Shown here in pieces: positions 22,684 to 34,839 of a DNA stretch of 64,000 nucleotides. The stretch lies in assembly GCA_017311315.1 (NCBI GenBank), contig CM029622.1, forward strand, positions 15,387,100 to 15,451,099, in the 5' to 3' direction. Numbering within the stretch: the stretch's first letter is position 1; each line of letters starts with the position of its first letter. The notes beneath the pieces were generated by a model that saw only the letters and a list, made by a program, of their open reading frames with translations, was not told where the DNA came from and did not search any database. The position numbers were made by a program, and so were the translations under genes. The DNA is from Dendrocalamus latiflorus (taxonomy: Eukaryota; Streptophyta; Magnoliopsida; Poales; Poaceae).

Positions 22684-25600
22684 ATGGACAGAAGTTGGAT
22701 CAATAGTAGGCTATTTGGCAAGCCGCATCTGGACGGGGTCAGCGAGTTCATGAAGTTTGTTTCAGAAAATTTTGGTGAGAATCAAGAGATACTCTGTCCA
22801 TGTCGTAGGTGTTTGAATCGGATTTCTGGACATAAAGGACAGGTGGAGGATCACTTATATATTTATGGAATGGCTAGCACGTACACTAGGTGGATATATC
22901 ATGGAGAACCAATGGAGGACACAATGAATGAAAATACTGGCCATCAGGATGAACATATTGGTTTCACCGAGGATGTTAATTTGAATGAGGTTGAAGAAGC
23001 CGACCCTGACGATAGAATTCCTGATATGGTACAGGAGTTGTTCACATCTGAAGAAGAAGGTCAAAGGAAAAAATCAATGTTTGCAATACTATTAGAAGAG
23101 ATGAAGCAAGAACTTTACCCTGGTGCAGCTTATTCAAGATTTTCTTTTGTGGTGAAATTACTTCATATCAAGTCATTTTATCGAATCAGTAATGTTGCAT
23201 TTACTGCTTTACTGAAGTTGTTATCGTCGGCATTCCCAGATTGCTCTATGCCCGCATCTTACGAGGAAACAAAGAAACTTATTCGTGCTTTGGGACTTGG
23301 ATATAATACAATCCATGTGTGCCCAAATAATTGTGTATTGTTTCGGAAGAATTATGCAGCACATGATGCGTGTCCAATTTGTGGTGCATCAAGATGGAAA
23401 GACAAAGATGGAAGGAAAAAAATTCCTGAGAAAGTATTGCGGCATTTTCCATTGATTCCAAGGCTGAAAAGGATGTTTGCTTCCAAAGAAATATCAGAAT
23501 TGGCACGATGGCATAAGTTGAAAAGAAAGGCAGTGGAGAATGAGCTCAGTCACCCAGCTGATGGCGAGGCATGGAAAGCATTTGATACTAAATATGCGTG
23601 GTTTGCCCAAGATGCAAGAAACATTAGACTGGGCCTTTCTACAGATGGTTTTAATCCATTTGGCAAAATGAACTCCTCGTACAGTATGTGGCCTGTATTT
23701 CTTATCCCTTACAACTTTCCGCCGTGGGAATGTATGGAGCAATCCAACTTCATGATGGGCCTGCTCATCCCTGGTCCATTATGCCCTGGAAAGGACTTCG
23801 ATGTATTTTTGGAGCCACTCATTGAAGAGTTGCTAGATCTTTGGAAAGGTGTCCCTACTTTGGATGCATTGACTGGCAAAACTTTTGATCTACATGTTGC
23901 AGTCATATGGTGCATTCATGATTATCCAGCTTTGAGCACATTGTCAGGTCGAGTCACAAAAGGTTATTATGCTTGTGTGCGTTGTGACAAAGATCCTTGC
24001 TCTAGAAGAATAAGGAATAAGATATGCTATATTGGCCATCGGCGTTTCCTTCCAAGGGACCATCCATGGAGGAAAAAGAAATGGTTTGATGGAAAAGATG
24101 AAGAACGTGACAAGCCAGAAGAATTTAGCAGTTATGAGTTGATGCAGCAATTGGAGAGGGTCATGGATGTTAGACCTGGGATGCATCCTCAGAACAAAAA
24201 GAGAAAGAGGGAAGAAAATGGTCAATGTTGGAAGCGAAGGTCATCTTTGTGGGATTTGCCATATTGGTCGAGTTTGAAGCTGCGTCATAATCTTGATGTT
24301 ATGCATATCGAGAAAAACATATGTGAGTACATTCTTGGTACATTTCTTGGCATTGTTGGAAAGACAAAGGACACTGTTAATGGTAGGCTTGATTTGGAAG
24401 ACATGGGCATAAGGAAAAACTTGCACTTGAAGCGTGATGGAAATTCATATAGTGTTCCGCATGCCCCCTATGTATTAAATAAAACACAAAAGCATGCTTT
24501 TTGTGAATTTTTGAGAAGTGTAAAATTCCCAGATGGATATGCTTCTAACTTGGCAACATGTATCACTGTTGATGGATGCAACCTCCAAGGATTGAAAACT
24601 CACGATTGCCATCTACTACTACAAAGGATTTTACCTGCTGTTGTTCGAGGAATCATGCATAAGGACATATATGAAGCAATTACTGAATTGGGTAACTTCT
24701 TTCAGCAATTATGTGCTAAGACTCTAAAGATAGATGTTTTGCATAGAATGAAAGATGAAATCCCAATCATTTTGTGCAAGCTTGAGAGAATATTTCCTCC
24801 TCCTTTCTTTGATGTGATGCTACACTTGGCTGTTCATTTACCTGATGAGGCAATCCTTAGAGGTCCGGTATAATATGGATGGATGTACCCAGTAGAAAGA
24901 AGGTTGTATACTTTGAAACGTTTTGTGAGGAACATGGCAAGACCTGAAGGATCCATTGCAGAAGCATATGTCGCTAAAGAGTGCTTGATGGCTTGCTCGA
25001 GGTACTTTGATGATGTTGACACACGATACAATCGAGAGGGTAGAAATAGAGAGCGTGTTGATTTGAGAACAGGTGATCTATCGGTTTTCCGTCATGGAGT
25101 TCATCTACTTGGAGCCCCGAAGATTACATATCTTGAACATGATTATGACAAAATGGTTTGGTTTGTGCTAAACAATTGTCCGGAGGTTGAGCCATATATC
25201 AAGTATGTCATCCTATAGACACTTTTTAATTTTTTATGTAACCTACTAATTATTAGGTCTGACTTTTTGAACTAACTATGGTTCGTAATCGTAGTATGTA
25301 CAAGGAAGAGTTGGAGAATGAAGGAATTCGAGATGTTGAAAAAACACTTGAGAAGCAATTTTCCTCCTGGTTTAAGAAACATGTAAGTTTGAAATCCATA
25401 CTTTAATTTCGAGCATTATCAGTTGTATTGGTTTTTACTGTGTTGCATATATGCTTGTGCAGATTGCAAGACTACGTTACATGGAGGGAGAAGACATCAA
25501 CGATGACCTATTTTCATTGTCATGTGAACCAGATCTGCGAGTTCGAATATTTTCAGCATGTCTAGTTGATGGTGTTCGGTACCACACTATCGACCGTGAG

Positions 25601-26302
25601 AAAAATAGAAGAACACAGAATAGTGGAGTCATGGTCGAGGGTACACATAATGAAGAGTATATTGATTTTTATGGTTGCTTGAAGGAAATAATTGAGTTGA
25701 GGTACAACTCGGATTTCAGTGCCCATCGGACAGTGGTTCTATTTCGATGTGATTGGTTTGACACTTATGGCAAGAAGGTTAGAATGAAAGATGATGGATT
25801 TTTCAGAAGCATCAACCATGCCACTATCTGGTACAAGAATGATCCATTTATTCTAGCAACACAAGCAACAAAGGTCTTTTACTTAAAAGACACCAAGCAT
25901 GGTGAGAGCTGGAGGGTTGTACAAAAATTTACACACAGACACTTGTGGAGTGTGGCTGAAAACGACAATGATGAAAGACCCAATGGCGTGGAACTGTCAT
26001 ACCAAGATGATTACTATGCAGGTTTTCAAGTTCAAGTTAATGAGGAAATTTTGGCCAATGAAGGAAATTTGGAGAATGAACATCCAGATGATGAAGATTG
26101 TTTAAATGTTGACGCAAGTGTAGTTGATGAGCTTCGTAGACAAAGGGAGGATGATGTGCTACAAAATGAGCTAAGCGATGAAGAAGATGAAACTAGGTGG
26201 CAATATGTCAGTGATAATGAATGTCCAACAATCCCTGATGATGATGAAAGTGAAGATGAGTATTGTGACAAAAACAATGTGCAAGGAGTTACAATTCAAT
26301 GA
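22684..26302 (+). pseudogene. TNPD-type CACTA transposase with one nonsense codon, otherwise intact
   Basis: Exons 22684-25202, 25295-25382 and 25463-26302 join in phase (donors GTATGT and GTAAGT, acceptors CGTAG and GTGCAG). They would encode 1,148 aa. The N-terminus MDRSWINSRLFGKPHLDG is a Transpos_assoc-type domain with CPCRRC at residues about 39-44. Transposase_21 follows, with CPICGASRWKDKDGRKKIPE, FPLIPRLKRMFAS, NIRLGLSTDGFNPFGKMNSS and LRHNLDVMHIEKNICEYILG. A DUF4218-type block follows and a DUF4216-type C-terminus with VVLFRCDWFDTYG; the tail is strongly acidic. The codon at 24871-24873 is TAA where the family motif GPVQYRWMYPIER expects CAA (Gln), so a single C-to-T change would explain it. 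The start is chosen because DRSW is the usual beginning. An active protein would cut and join the 19-bp ends. Confidence 0.93.
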
Positions 26303-27840
26303 TGCAATATGAAAGTGACTTCATTACTGAAGTGTGGTTGTCTAAATGATAACCTTTAGTTGGAGGCTTGTAAAGCATCCTTCCATAGGTCTATGTAGAT
26401 GGAGGAGCCTGCCACATGTTTTGCAGTGTGACAACTGTGGCAACATTTCCATGGAACTTCCATTGGTACCTTATTTGTTTTCATTGTCCTTTGTTTTTAG
26501 TAATCTCTTGTGCCTTGCTTTTGCAATTAAGTTGCCAAGAAAATATCAGTGAGTTTAAAGCTGTAGAATGGTTAAAGATATTGCAAGTATAAACATAATC
26601 TCAGTTCTAACTGGGCCATTTTATGCTCCCAATTGCAATGGCTCCCTACCCGTTTGTAACAAAAACAGCAGTTGCTGAGATCTGCAATTGTCACTTGCAA
26701 AGAGTCTGCACATTATTTAAGTAGTTAAGCGATCTTATTTCAAGAGAAGATAAACAACAATATGCAGATTTTTTAAGTAAGAATCCTTATTTCAAGATGA
26801 GATATATGAGGATTCTTCAATTAATATATTCAATGTCATGGCATGCTTGGTCATTGTCTCCTTGAAGCATCCAGGACTAAACTGACTGGTTAAAATCTAT
26901 TAGGAGGTTTTTATGATGGCAGCATTCACAATTCTTCTGCATTCCATGGTATGTTTGTTCTGTGATTGTGTATGGTTGGTTGTAGTTGACTCCATAGTTG
27001 GTTTGAGTGCTGTATCTGAATATCTTCAGAGTTCTGAGATTTTGTTCAAAATATCTTGAAGCATCCAGGACTAAACTGACTGGTTAAAATTTATCTTCAG
27101 AGTTCTGAGATTTTGTTCAAAATATCTTCATGTATGCAGGTGATGGTTGATCTGCTTGGATGAGCTCTCCGTTTTATAATTTGGACTAGTTTTCAGTGAT
27201 TTCAGAATGTTTTCCATTCCAGATACATAGATATATGATTTCCATTCCAGAGACACATACATAGAAAATTTCAGAATGTTTTCCATTCCAGATACATAGA
27301 TATATGATTTCCATTCCAGAGACACATACATAGAAAATTTCCAACACATGCATAGATAATTTCAGAATAACACATGCATAAGTATTTTCCATTCCTGGGA
27401 CATACAAAAGCTCTACTCAAAAACATCACTTATTGTTCACAAACAGCTAGGTGCTCATAAGATTTGCACTTGCATCACCACACATCAGTTCTTGAAGGTC
27501 TCCTTAATCACGGCCTGCAGCTCTTGATTATTCTGGCCGCCCTTTTCGTCCTTGGTGCTTGGGTTCTGGAGGAAATGAAATACGTTCCCCAATTCTGGCT
27601 CCTTCTGGAGGAATCAAAGGCTCCACAGCAGTATGATCTTCAGTTGAAGCACACAGGACCTGGGCAGAAGATTAATGCCCAAAAGAACATCTCAATAAAA
27701 ACCTCCAGAAGGACCTGGGCAGAAGATTAAATTTTCTTTAGTGAAAAAATGGGCAGTAGACTAGTGTGTCAAAGCAATCATCTCCCACTCCCTCTAACTG
27801 GAGAATAATCGCAACAAAACTGTATAAATCAGATACCTAA
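26303..27840. other. Intergenic part of CACTA-2 with internal duplications
   Basis: No gene is seen. A segment with CATCCAGGACTAAACTGACT occurs at about 26866 and again at about 27061, and CAGAGTTCTGAGATTTTGTT occurs at about 27027 and 27097. A unit of about 69 bp carrying TTCCATTCCAGATACATAGA and CATTCCAGAGACACATACAT is tandemly doubled at 27205-27343. The open minus-strand frames at 27128-27407 are products of that repeat. Confidence 0.6.
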
Positions 27841-27854
27841 TTCTTGAGCCTTCA

Positions 27855-28060
27855 AATGGAAGTAGCAGTGCGGGAGGTGGGGGTGCGGCGGCCGATGCAG
27901 GAGGTGGACGGCGCGGGAGGTGGGTGCGGCGGCCGGTGCGGGAGGTGGGGACGGCGGCCGGTGCGGGAGGTGGGTGCGGCGGCCGGCGCGGGAGGTGGGT
28001 GCGGCGGCCGGTGCGGGAGGTGGGGACGGCCGCCAGTGCGTGAGGTTGACGGCGCGGGAG
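27855..28060. repeat. GC-rich minisatellite-like tract in CACTA-2
   Basis: Imperfect units of GTGCGGGAGGTGGGTGCGGCG or GCGGCCGGTGCGGGAGGTGG repeat about eight times. Frames through it on both strands encode low-complexity Gly/Arg or Pro/Arg peptides and are not called as genes. Confidence 0.75.
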
Positions 28061-28274
28061 GTGGGGGCGGCGGACGGAAGGGGAGGCTGGGAGGGGCTGC
28101 CGCGGCCGCGCGTCGCGATCCCTGCGTGGGGGCGGGGGCAGCCGGAAGTGGAAGGGCAGCCACGGCCGCAGCGCGATCCATGCGCGGGGTGAGCCGGAAG
28201 CAGAGGCTATGAGAGGAATGGGATGGATTGGTCATCCAGCAATCCCAGTGATAATGAATTAGTACAACAAACAT

Positions 28275-28480
28275 TTGGCACCCCAGTGGTAAAGACGGTG
28301 GTTCTGGACTAATTGATTTTGGTTTCGATTCCCACCTATACTAATTTTTTACTTGATTTATCTTTTGTTCGTTTTTAATCGGTAATATTGATTAATTTTT
28401 TTGAAGATCCTAAAATTACTCTGAAGATCCTACACTATAATATCGATAATAATCATGCACAAGTATGTCTTTTTAAAGAC
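28275..28480 (+). repeat. Possible tRNA-derived SINE-like fragment
   Basis: TGGCACCCCAGTGGTAAAGA (about 28275-28294) resembles a polymerase III A box and GGTTTCGATTCCC (about 28323-28335) a B box, at tRNA-like spacing, followed by AT-rich sequence. No target duplication or tail could be fixed and no cloverleaf is proposed. Confidence 0.3.
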
Positions 28481-28749
28481 CCTAACACAAATTATATTGA
28501 TGGCTCCTTTCAAAAAATGTCGATGGTTCCTTTTAAAAAAACGCTATATTTCTTTTTGAGGGGTGTAGGGGGGAGAGGATCTCTATCTGAATTACTTTCT
28601 TTCATTGATCGGGGTCTAAAAGCAGACCCATCTAGTGTTAAACATGTCCCGTCTCGGCAATCTCTGTTTCCACAGGTGCGCTTTCGGCCTTGCATGTCGC
28701 GAACATTTGTCTTGAGTCGGCAGCTTCAGATCAGAAGATGATTCTGTTC

Positions 28750-29580
28750 CTCCATTTCCACAATTGCCGGCAACAAAGAGCAATGAAGGTCCCAAAGTGC
28801 CACCCAGGGATGTAAGAATTTGATGAACAAATAAAAAACAATGCACACTCATCTCCTCCCTCAACACCAGCCATCACCAAATCCAAATGTCAAAATCAAA
28901 AGATCACCACAGCCCACTCCATAGACCAAATCGGCAAATCACCGGTCACGGCAGACCAACAGAGGCAGAGCCGCAGAGGGCCAGAGGAGCAAGCAGCAGC
29001 GCACGTAGCCGACCTACCGCAGCTCCCGTCTTCAACCTCGACGGTCGGACTCGGGCGCTCGACAGTCGACACTCTGGTCTCCGGGGGTACTGCTCCTGCT
29101 GGAGGGGAGGTAGGGCGGCCGCCCGACCTCGCCCTATGGGTGGGTCCGCCTCTATCGCCATAGGTGAATTGATGATACTAATCTCGTTGCTTAGCACATT
29201 GGGAACACAAGCATACTTAACGAGTCACATCCAACAAATCAAATATTATATATATGGAAGTTGCACTTTTTAGCGAAAGTTTTTTCTATGCAAACAACAG
29301 TTTCAATATTATATATAATTGCTTTAGGCGGCAGGATTTGGGCAATAGGCGCCAGATTTTGGCAGAGGCGCCATGATTTGGGCCGGAGCGGCCTGGACCG
29401 GAAAAATTTAAGGTGCAATGACCTTTCTATCCAAACGTGCCTGGAACATTTAACCCTGTATCAAGGGTAGGGTTGTGAAATCCGCACAAGCAACTCAGTC
29501 CGGAACCCTTCCTATCCCCACTCGCCGTGCTAGGGTTGTAAAATCTGCACGAGCACCTCAGTCCGGAACCCTTCCTACCC
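28750..29580. other. Non-coding CACTA-2 interior before the second gene
   Basis: No gene is recognised. GGCGCC-containing words recur at 29330-29390. Direct duplication of TCAGTCCGGAACCCTTCCTA begins at about 29497 (about 29550 for the second copy), and of CACTCGCCGTGCTAGGCGCA with GCCGCCCC at about 29580 and 29625. Confidence 0.45.
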
Positions 29581-29962
29581 ACTCGCCGTGCTAGGCGCAG
29601 CCGCCCCCACGCCCTTCTCATCCCCACTCGCCGTGCTAGGCGCAGCCGCCCCCCACGCCCTTCTCATCCGCTCCTCCCACGCCGCACTCGCGCCCCTCTC
29701 CGTCCCGGCCCCCTCGCCCATCCTCACCGTCTCCGTCGCCCATCCCCTCGCCCATCCTCACCGTCTCCGTCGCCCATCCTCTCCGTCTCCGTCGAACAGG
29801 AGCCGCGGCTCGTGCCCCCCACTCCACCACTCCAGCAGCCGCCTTCGGCCCCCTCCGACATCTCCAGGCGTCGCCGACGAGCCCACTGCTCCGAAACTCG
29901 AGCTGACGACGCACCCTGCACCGACATCTACGGCGTCCTCCTCTACTCCACCGTTGAACACG
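29580..29962 (+). promoter_or_regulatory. Leader of the second CACTA-2 gene, duplicated from the 5' region
   Basis: The stretch TCGAACAGGAGCCGCGGCTC with GTGCCCCCCACTCCACCACT (about 29793-29832) matches 21859-21905 upstream of the transposase gene. The resemblance suggests that each gene has its own copy of a common promoter or leader. Confidence 0.55.
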
Positions 29963-32900
29963 ATGCCTCCTGCTCGGAAGTTGGGAGCAAGCAGACGGCA
30001 ACCAGCAGGTAAAATCGTCAAATTTCTTGGCTCTTTGGCATAGGGTTCTGGTCGGCGATAGTGATGACAATGAACAGGGTGTAGTTGATAATCTCGTTTG
30101 CTGCTGCTGATTTGTGATAGTGATGACAATGAACAGGGCGATAGTGATGACAATGAACAGGGTGCATGAAATGTTTCTGTTCGCTGCTGATTTGTTTAAT
30201 TAGGGTATCGTCTGGTCGAAATTTGAGGGTAGAGTTGTAGAACTGTTGTAGTCGATTTCTTGTGTAGAGTTGTCTGACACTCAATGCCTTTTACTGCTTT
30301 CCTACTGCAAATCTGTAGTCGATTTGAAGGTAGAGTTTGAAGTGCTTGGAGAATACATTTTCTTTGTCCATCTTGCCTGCTAGAAGTTTAGGGTTGTTTG
30401 AATCATCTCGTTTGCGATCTAGCGGTTTCTGTTCATTTTAGGAGTTGCAACATTACACCCCACATTTATTTTCTTTTATGCATTCACAGAGTTGCCAGCC
30501 ACTGAATGTGAAAGAGCAAGGGCTGAAACTATCATGAGGAACAATCGTGTGTTTCAGTCCCTCGGTATCAGTGCATTAGCTGCAATTGTGAACAAGACCA
30601 CTCCAACAAACAAGGTTGCACTTGTGAACAAGACCACTGCAACAAAGAAGGCTATGGCTCGTGAAAACTCTAGTTCTTTGTATGAACCTGGAGATAGTGA
30701 TGACAATGAACAGGGTGTAGTTGATAAGGTATTTCTTCTTCTGTCATTTCAGTCTTATTGCTCATTTGTGTTCAGTATGCAAAAAGATTAATCTGGACTT
30801 TTGTTTTTCCTGTGTTATGTATATGAGGTCATGCAGGTTTCACAGAATGTACCTTGCGACACCATCACTACTAATGCAGGAGCAAGAGGTTCAAAGAGAG
30901 TGCGAGCACCTGAAGAACAAGACCAAAATCAATCTCCTAGAATGACTAGGCAGAGGACAAAGGAACTGACTCAAAGCGAGGAAGGTGTCTATGGTACAAC
31001 TACAACTATACAAGAAGATGCATTGACTATTGCCAATTGTCTTACCCAACCTGACCATGAGACAGAAATGTGCAATGAAGGCAAGAAAGCAATACTCCTT
31101 TCTCCAAGAATATGGTTTACACATTTGCATATGAAAATGATTTGCACTTACTATGTAACAATGTCACTTATTTTCAGGTCAATCAAATCGCATTGTAGAT
31201 CGATGGAATAAAGGAATAACCATGGGCAGAGACTTGGATCGCATAAGCCGAGGCTTAAACACTAGGATTCCGGTGGTCATTGCCGAAGGGAAGAAACGGC
31301 CGGAGGCACCTATGCAAGCTGCAAAGTTGGCATCAGAGGGGGGGATTATACTGAGGCAACATATCCCAATCCTTACACACTGGAAGGAGTACAAGAAGAA
31401 CAAGAATAAGTCTCTTATTCCAGACTACATGGGCAAAATTTCTGTAAGTAGATAAAGGCCATATGTTTAGTTTTTTTAGTGTCTGCATGATGGGGCAATC
31501 CAGGTGTTTGACTTTTTGTTCTTACATGTGCTATTGTCTACCAGCTTTTTTTAAGTGTATGCATGATCTCATTGTTCAACTGTTCTCAGGTGTTTACTAG
31601 CAAGTACATTGCACATTTATGTTCCTAACTTAGGCATAACACTACAAGACCCTACTTTGCCTCCTGTATGCCAAAAATTGAGTCATACCGTTCACTTTTA
31701 AATGAAATTACAACTGAATCAGATTGTACAAAGTAAAACCATTCTGATGCACGTGCTCTTGACATGCTGTTGACTAGGGTCAATTTACAATGGATACCAA
31801 CAGCAAGCCAGTCACAGAGGCATGTACTGATTTGCTCAGGACTGGACAACGGCAAATGAGGTACAATTTGAAGAAACTTTACTTCAATGGTGTACCAGCA
31901 AACCAAGTGAGAACAACGTCACCAATGACGAGTATGACTGATGAGCAATGGAGAGAGCTGGTGGAGATGTGGTCAAGCCCAAAGCACAAGGTATGTAGGT
32001 CAATTGCTTTCTTAAGTCGTTTATTTTTCTTGCACTGGTTTGTGGCATGTACGTGTTTATTTCTTTGTATTGTAGGCTATTTTGATTGTTTATAAGATTC
32101 TGTAGCTGTGCTGTATTGGACTGTATAGCAGATAGAACTTTGTTCAGAAATAAATGGAATCCATGCGTTGTCTGCAACTGAAAATTTATGCTATTATAGC
32201 ATGGAATTGGGCATATACAAATTATGTAATCAGCAATTGTTGAACGGAGGAGAATTAAATCCATATAGCTTGAGCCAAAACCAGAAAAATTATGATACAA
32301 GAGCAGTCTGGACTGCAGCCTAAACACATCATTCTGCTTCACACAGGTTATAGGATAATAACTTGTTGTGGACAAACATTCAGCTACATTTAAAGAGAGA
32401 GTGTTGATGTTTGTTGAATATCTTAGCAAATCTGGTTTCAAATTCATCTAATTTTTATCTCTCTATATAGCCAGTCTTTCCTGCCTTACTAAATTGTTGC
32501 TCACAGGACCAGTGTGCAATCAATGCACTTAATCGTGAGAAAGTTAGGTTTCATCAGATGACAGGATCTCGGTGCTATATTGCGACAACCCATGCCCTGG
32601 TAAGATATGGAAACATTGTGTGTATGTTCATTCATCATTGAACAACTTTTCTTCTAATCTTACAACTACAAAATGTTTGTGAATAATTTTAGAAGCAAGA
32701 CAAATATAAAGATGAACCACCGACTGCGATAGATCTTTTCAAGGTGCTCCATTGCAGCAGCAAGACTGGTTTTAGTGAGCCTGTAAAGGAAGCTATTGTA
32801 AGTACATGCTCCATTCTGAACTATATATATGCTTTAAACACATGTTATTTGTTCACCAGTAAAATGAGTTGAGTACTGTAATGTGTACCCATGTAAAGTG

Positions 32901-34126
32901 AGTTGAATAGTTTGTAGCATAAATTAATATGGCTACTAGCTTAGATTCTAGTTTACTTTGAATACCTGCAATGTTATAAAATGCTCCAATCAAGGAGAAA
33001 GCAAACAGAACAAGAAAGGGATACGGCAACTTTGTTGGTGTTTTAAGTACATCAGTAGGAAAAATAGTGGGAATAACCAGGATGTCTATATAGAGCCTTT
33101 TGTTTTTTTAAAAAAAAAGATTGTCCTACTTGATGTCAAGCATATCAAACAAGTGGTGCTTGCTTTAATTTACATGTTCCTGTCTTCAAGCTTGGGGATG
33201 TTCCTTTCATCTAGATTTCTTTTCGTTGTCTCATCTTATTCCAGCATCTATAAAACAGAACCTATATATCTAGTGCCCGATTGGAACTCTAGCTATGATA
33301 GGGCCTCTTCCAACCTGTCATTAGAATGTTCATCTAGTAACTACTATAAGTAAAATACTTGAATGTTGGACCTTTACAAGTTGAGATATTTGCAATGCTT
33401 TTATTTGAACTGGGAAGAGTCATCTGTGACATGCACACTTATGGTAAAATATTGAATTGAACACATGAAACTGCTCAGAAGCTTTTAGTAGTTCAGATAT
33501 ATATGAAACTAAAATATGATACATTATAGGATATACTTTTAGTCTCATTTCTTTACTTTTTACGAAACCTGCTCTCACTTACATGAACAACATTGTTACC
33601 AATTTTCTAAAAACAGTTATATCAGTTCGAGAGCAAGGTCCAACACTCATAATTGGCCACCTTTCCACTGGTTTTAAATACATGAGCAGCATGTAGTTGG
33701 TATATTAATTTCAGAACACACTTACTGATATGTTGATATTCTTAGGCTACAATGGAATCCATCATGGCTGCACCTGCAGAAGAAGGCCAAGTTTCAAAGA
33801 TCCCTGCTGAAGCTGTTGCTCAAGTGTTGCCGAAATCAAAATTTCTTCAAAATATTGGCCTTCAGCTAGCAGCCCCCAAGAGAAGCTCCAAAGCCATTAA
33901 TGATGCACGGGTTGAAGAACTTGAAGCAGAAGTTGCGGCTGAGAAGCAAGACAAAGAAGAACTTAAGGATCAGTTGGAGGCTTTGAAGAAGAAGGTAGAG
34001 GAATCAGAAAATGAAAGACGCAGGCAGTTAGAAGAGACAGAGCAGTTGAAGAAGGCACAAGACCAATTGAAGAAGGCACAAGATGAGACCAATGCTTTCT
34101 TTCGTCGTATGTTCAGCAAGGAGTAA
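29963..34126 (+). CDS. TNPA-like (Transposase_24-type) protein of CACTA-2, 528 aa, eight exons, intact
   Basis: Eight exons join in phase: 29963-30008, 30490-30728, 30837-31080, 31178-31443, 31778-31990, 32507-32599, 32693-32797 and 33746-34126 (TAA). All introns are GT-AG except the third, which uses GC (AAG|GCAAGA). The N-terminus is basic (MPPARKLGASRRQPA). A variable acidic and basic linker follows with KRVRAPEEQDQNQSPRMTRQ. The conserved core has NRIVDRWNKGITMGRDLDRI and IPILTHWKEYKKNKNKSLIP. DEQWRELVEMWSSPKHK and NREKVRFHQMTGSRCYIATT are hallmarks of plant En/Spm Transposase_24 proteins. The last exon is a coiled coil (about residues 440-525: VEELEAEVAAEKQDKEELKD, then QLKKAQDQLKKAQDE), likely for dimerisation. 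The role, binding the TTTATGACG subterminal repeats, is inferred from En/Spm TNPA. The ATG follows a GC-rich leader. Confidence 0.88.
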
Positions 34127-34429
34127 GACCATTCCTTTAACTCTTGGTAACTCTGCAGATGCATGGTTGGACCTCTGATTTTGGAACTTGGCTACTCAGA
34201 CCATATTAATTTGTGCTACAAATATTGGTTGTGCTATTATTTTGAGACTTGGCTGACTGGTTCAGACCATATTAATTTTTGCTATAAACCTTGTTAGTGC
34301 TATCCTTTTGCTATGTGGAAATGTGTTATCTGGGATTTGTAAGCTTACTGATGGATGTGACCATATTTATCTATCATTTGGAATAAGATTATGGATGATT
34401 TGATGCATGTGTATGGGCTATGATTGATG

Positions 34430-34610
34430 CATGTACTGATTATGTAATGGGCTGATTATGTAATGGATGCTGAAATGGGCTGATTATGTAATGGATGCTG
34501 AAATGGGCTGATTATGTAATGGATGTTGAAATGGGCTGATGCTTAAATGGGCTGATGCTGAAATAGGCAGATGCTGAAATGGGCTGATTTTGTCTAGATG
34601 CTAAAATGTG
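34430..34610. repeat. Short tandem repeats near the 3' end of CACTA-2
   Basis: Units of GGGCTGATTATGTAATGGATGC or GGGCTGATGCTGAAAT repeat about six times. Confidence 0.75.
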
Positions 34611-34839
34611 CTAGGCCTTTAAAAAGACCGCAAAATAAATTTTGGCATGTTTGAAGTCTGGGCTTGATTGTTTTTGGTCCAGTAAATAAATAGGCTGCAA
34701 AATAAATTTTGGCCCAAAAATTGGTGTCAATTTTACTTCTGTAAATGGGCTTGGCATATAATAAATTAGGCCCACAATTATATTTGGCCCATTAATAGCC
34801 TGCTTAGTACATGGGCCTAGCCAGGCCTTAAGTTATTTA

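Noticed and set aside
27128..27407. Minus-strand frames with repeated SLEWKSYIYVSGMEN-like peptides
   Set aside because: The peptide repeat arises from a 69-bp tandem DNA duplication in two frames at once, so it is not evidence of coding.
28288..28340. Possible tRNA gene
   Set aside because: A- and B-box-like words are present, but no acceptor stem or complete cloverleaf could be drawn; noted only as SINE-like.
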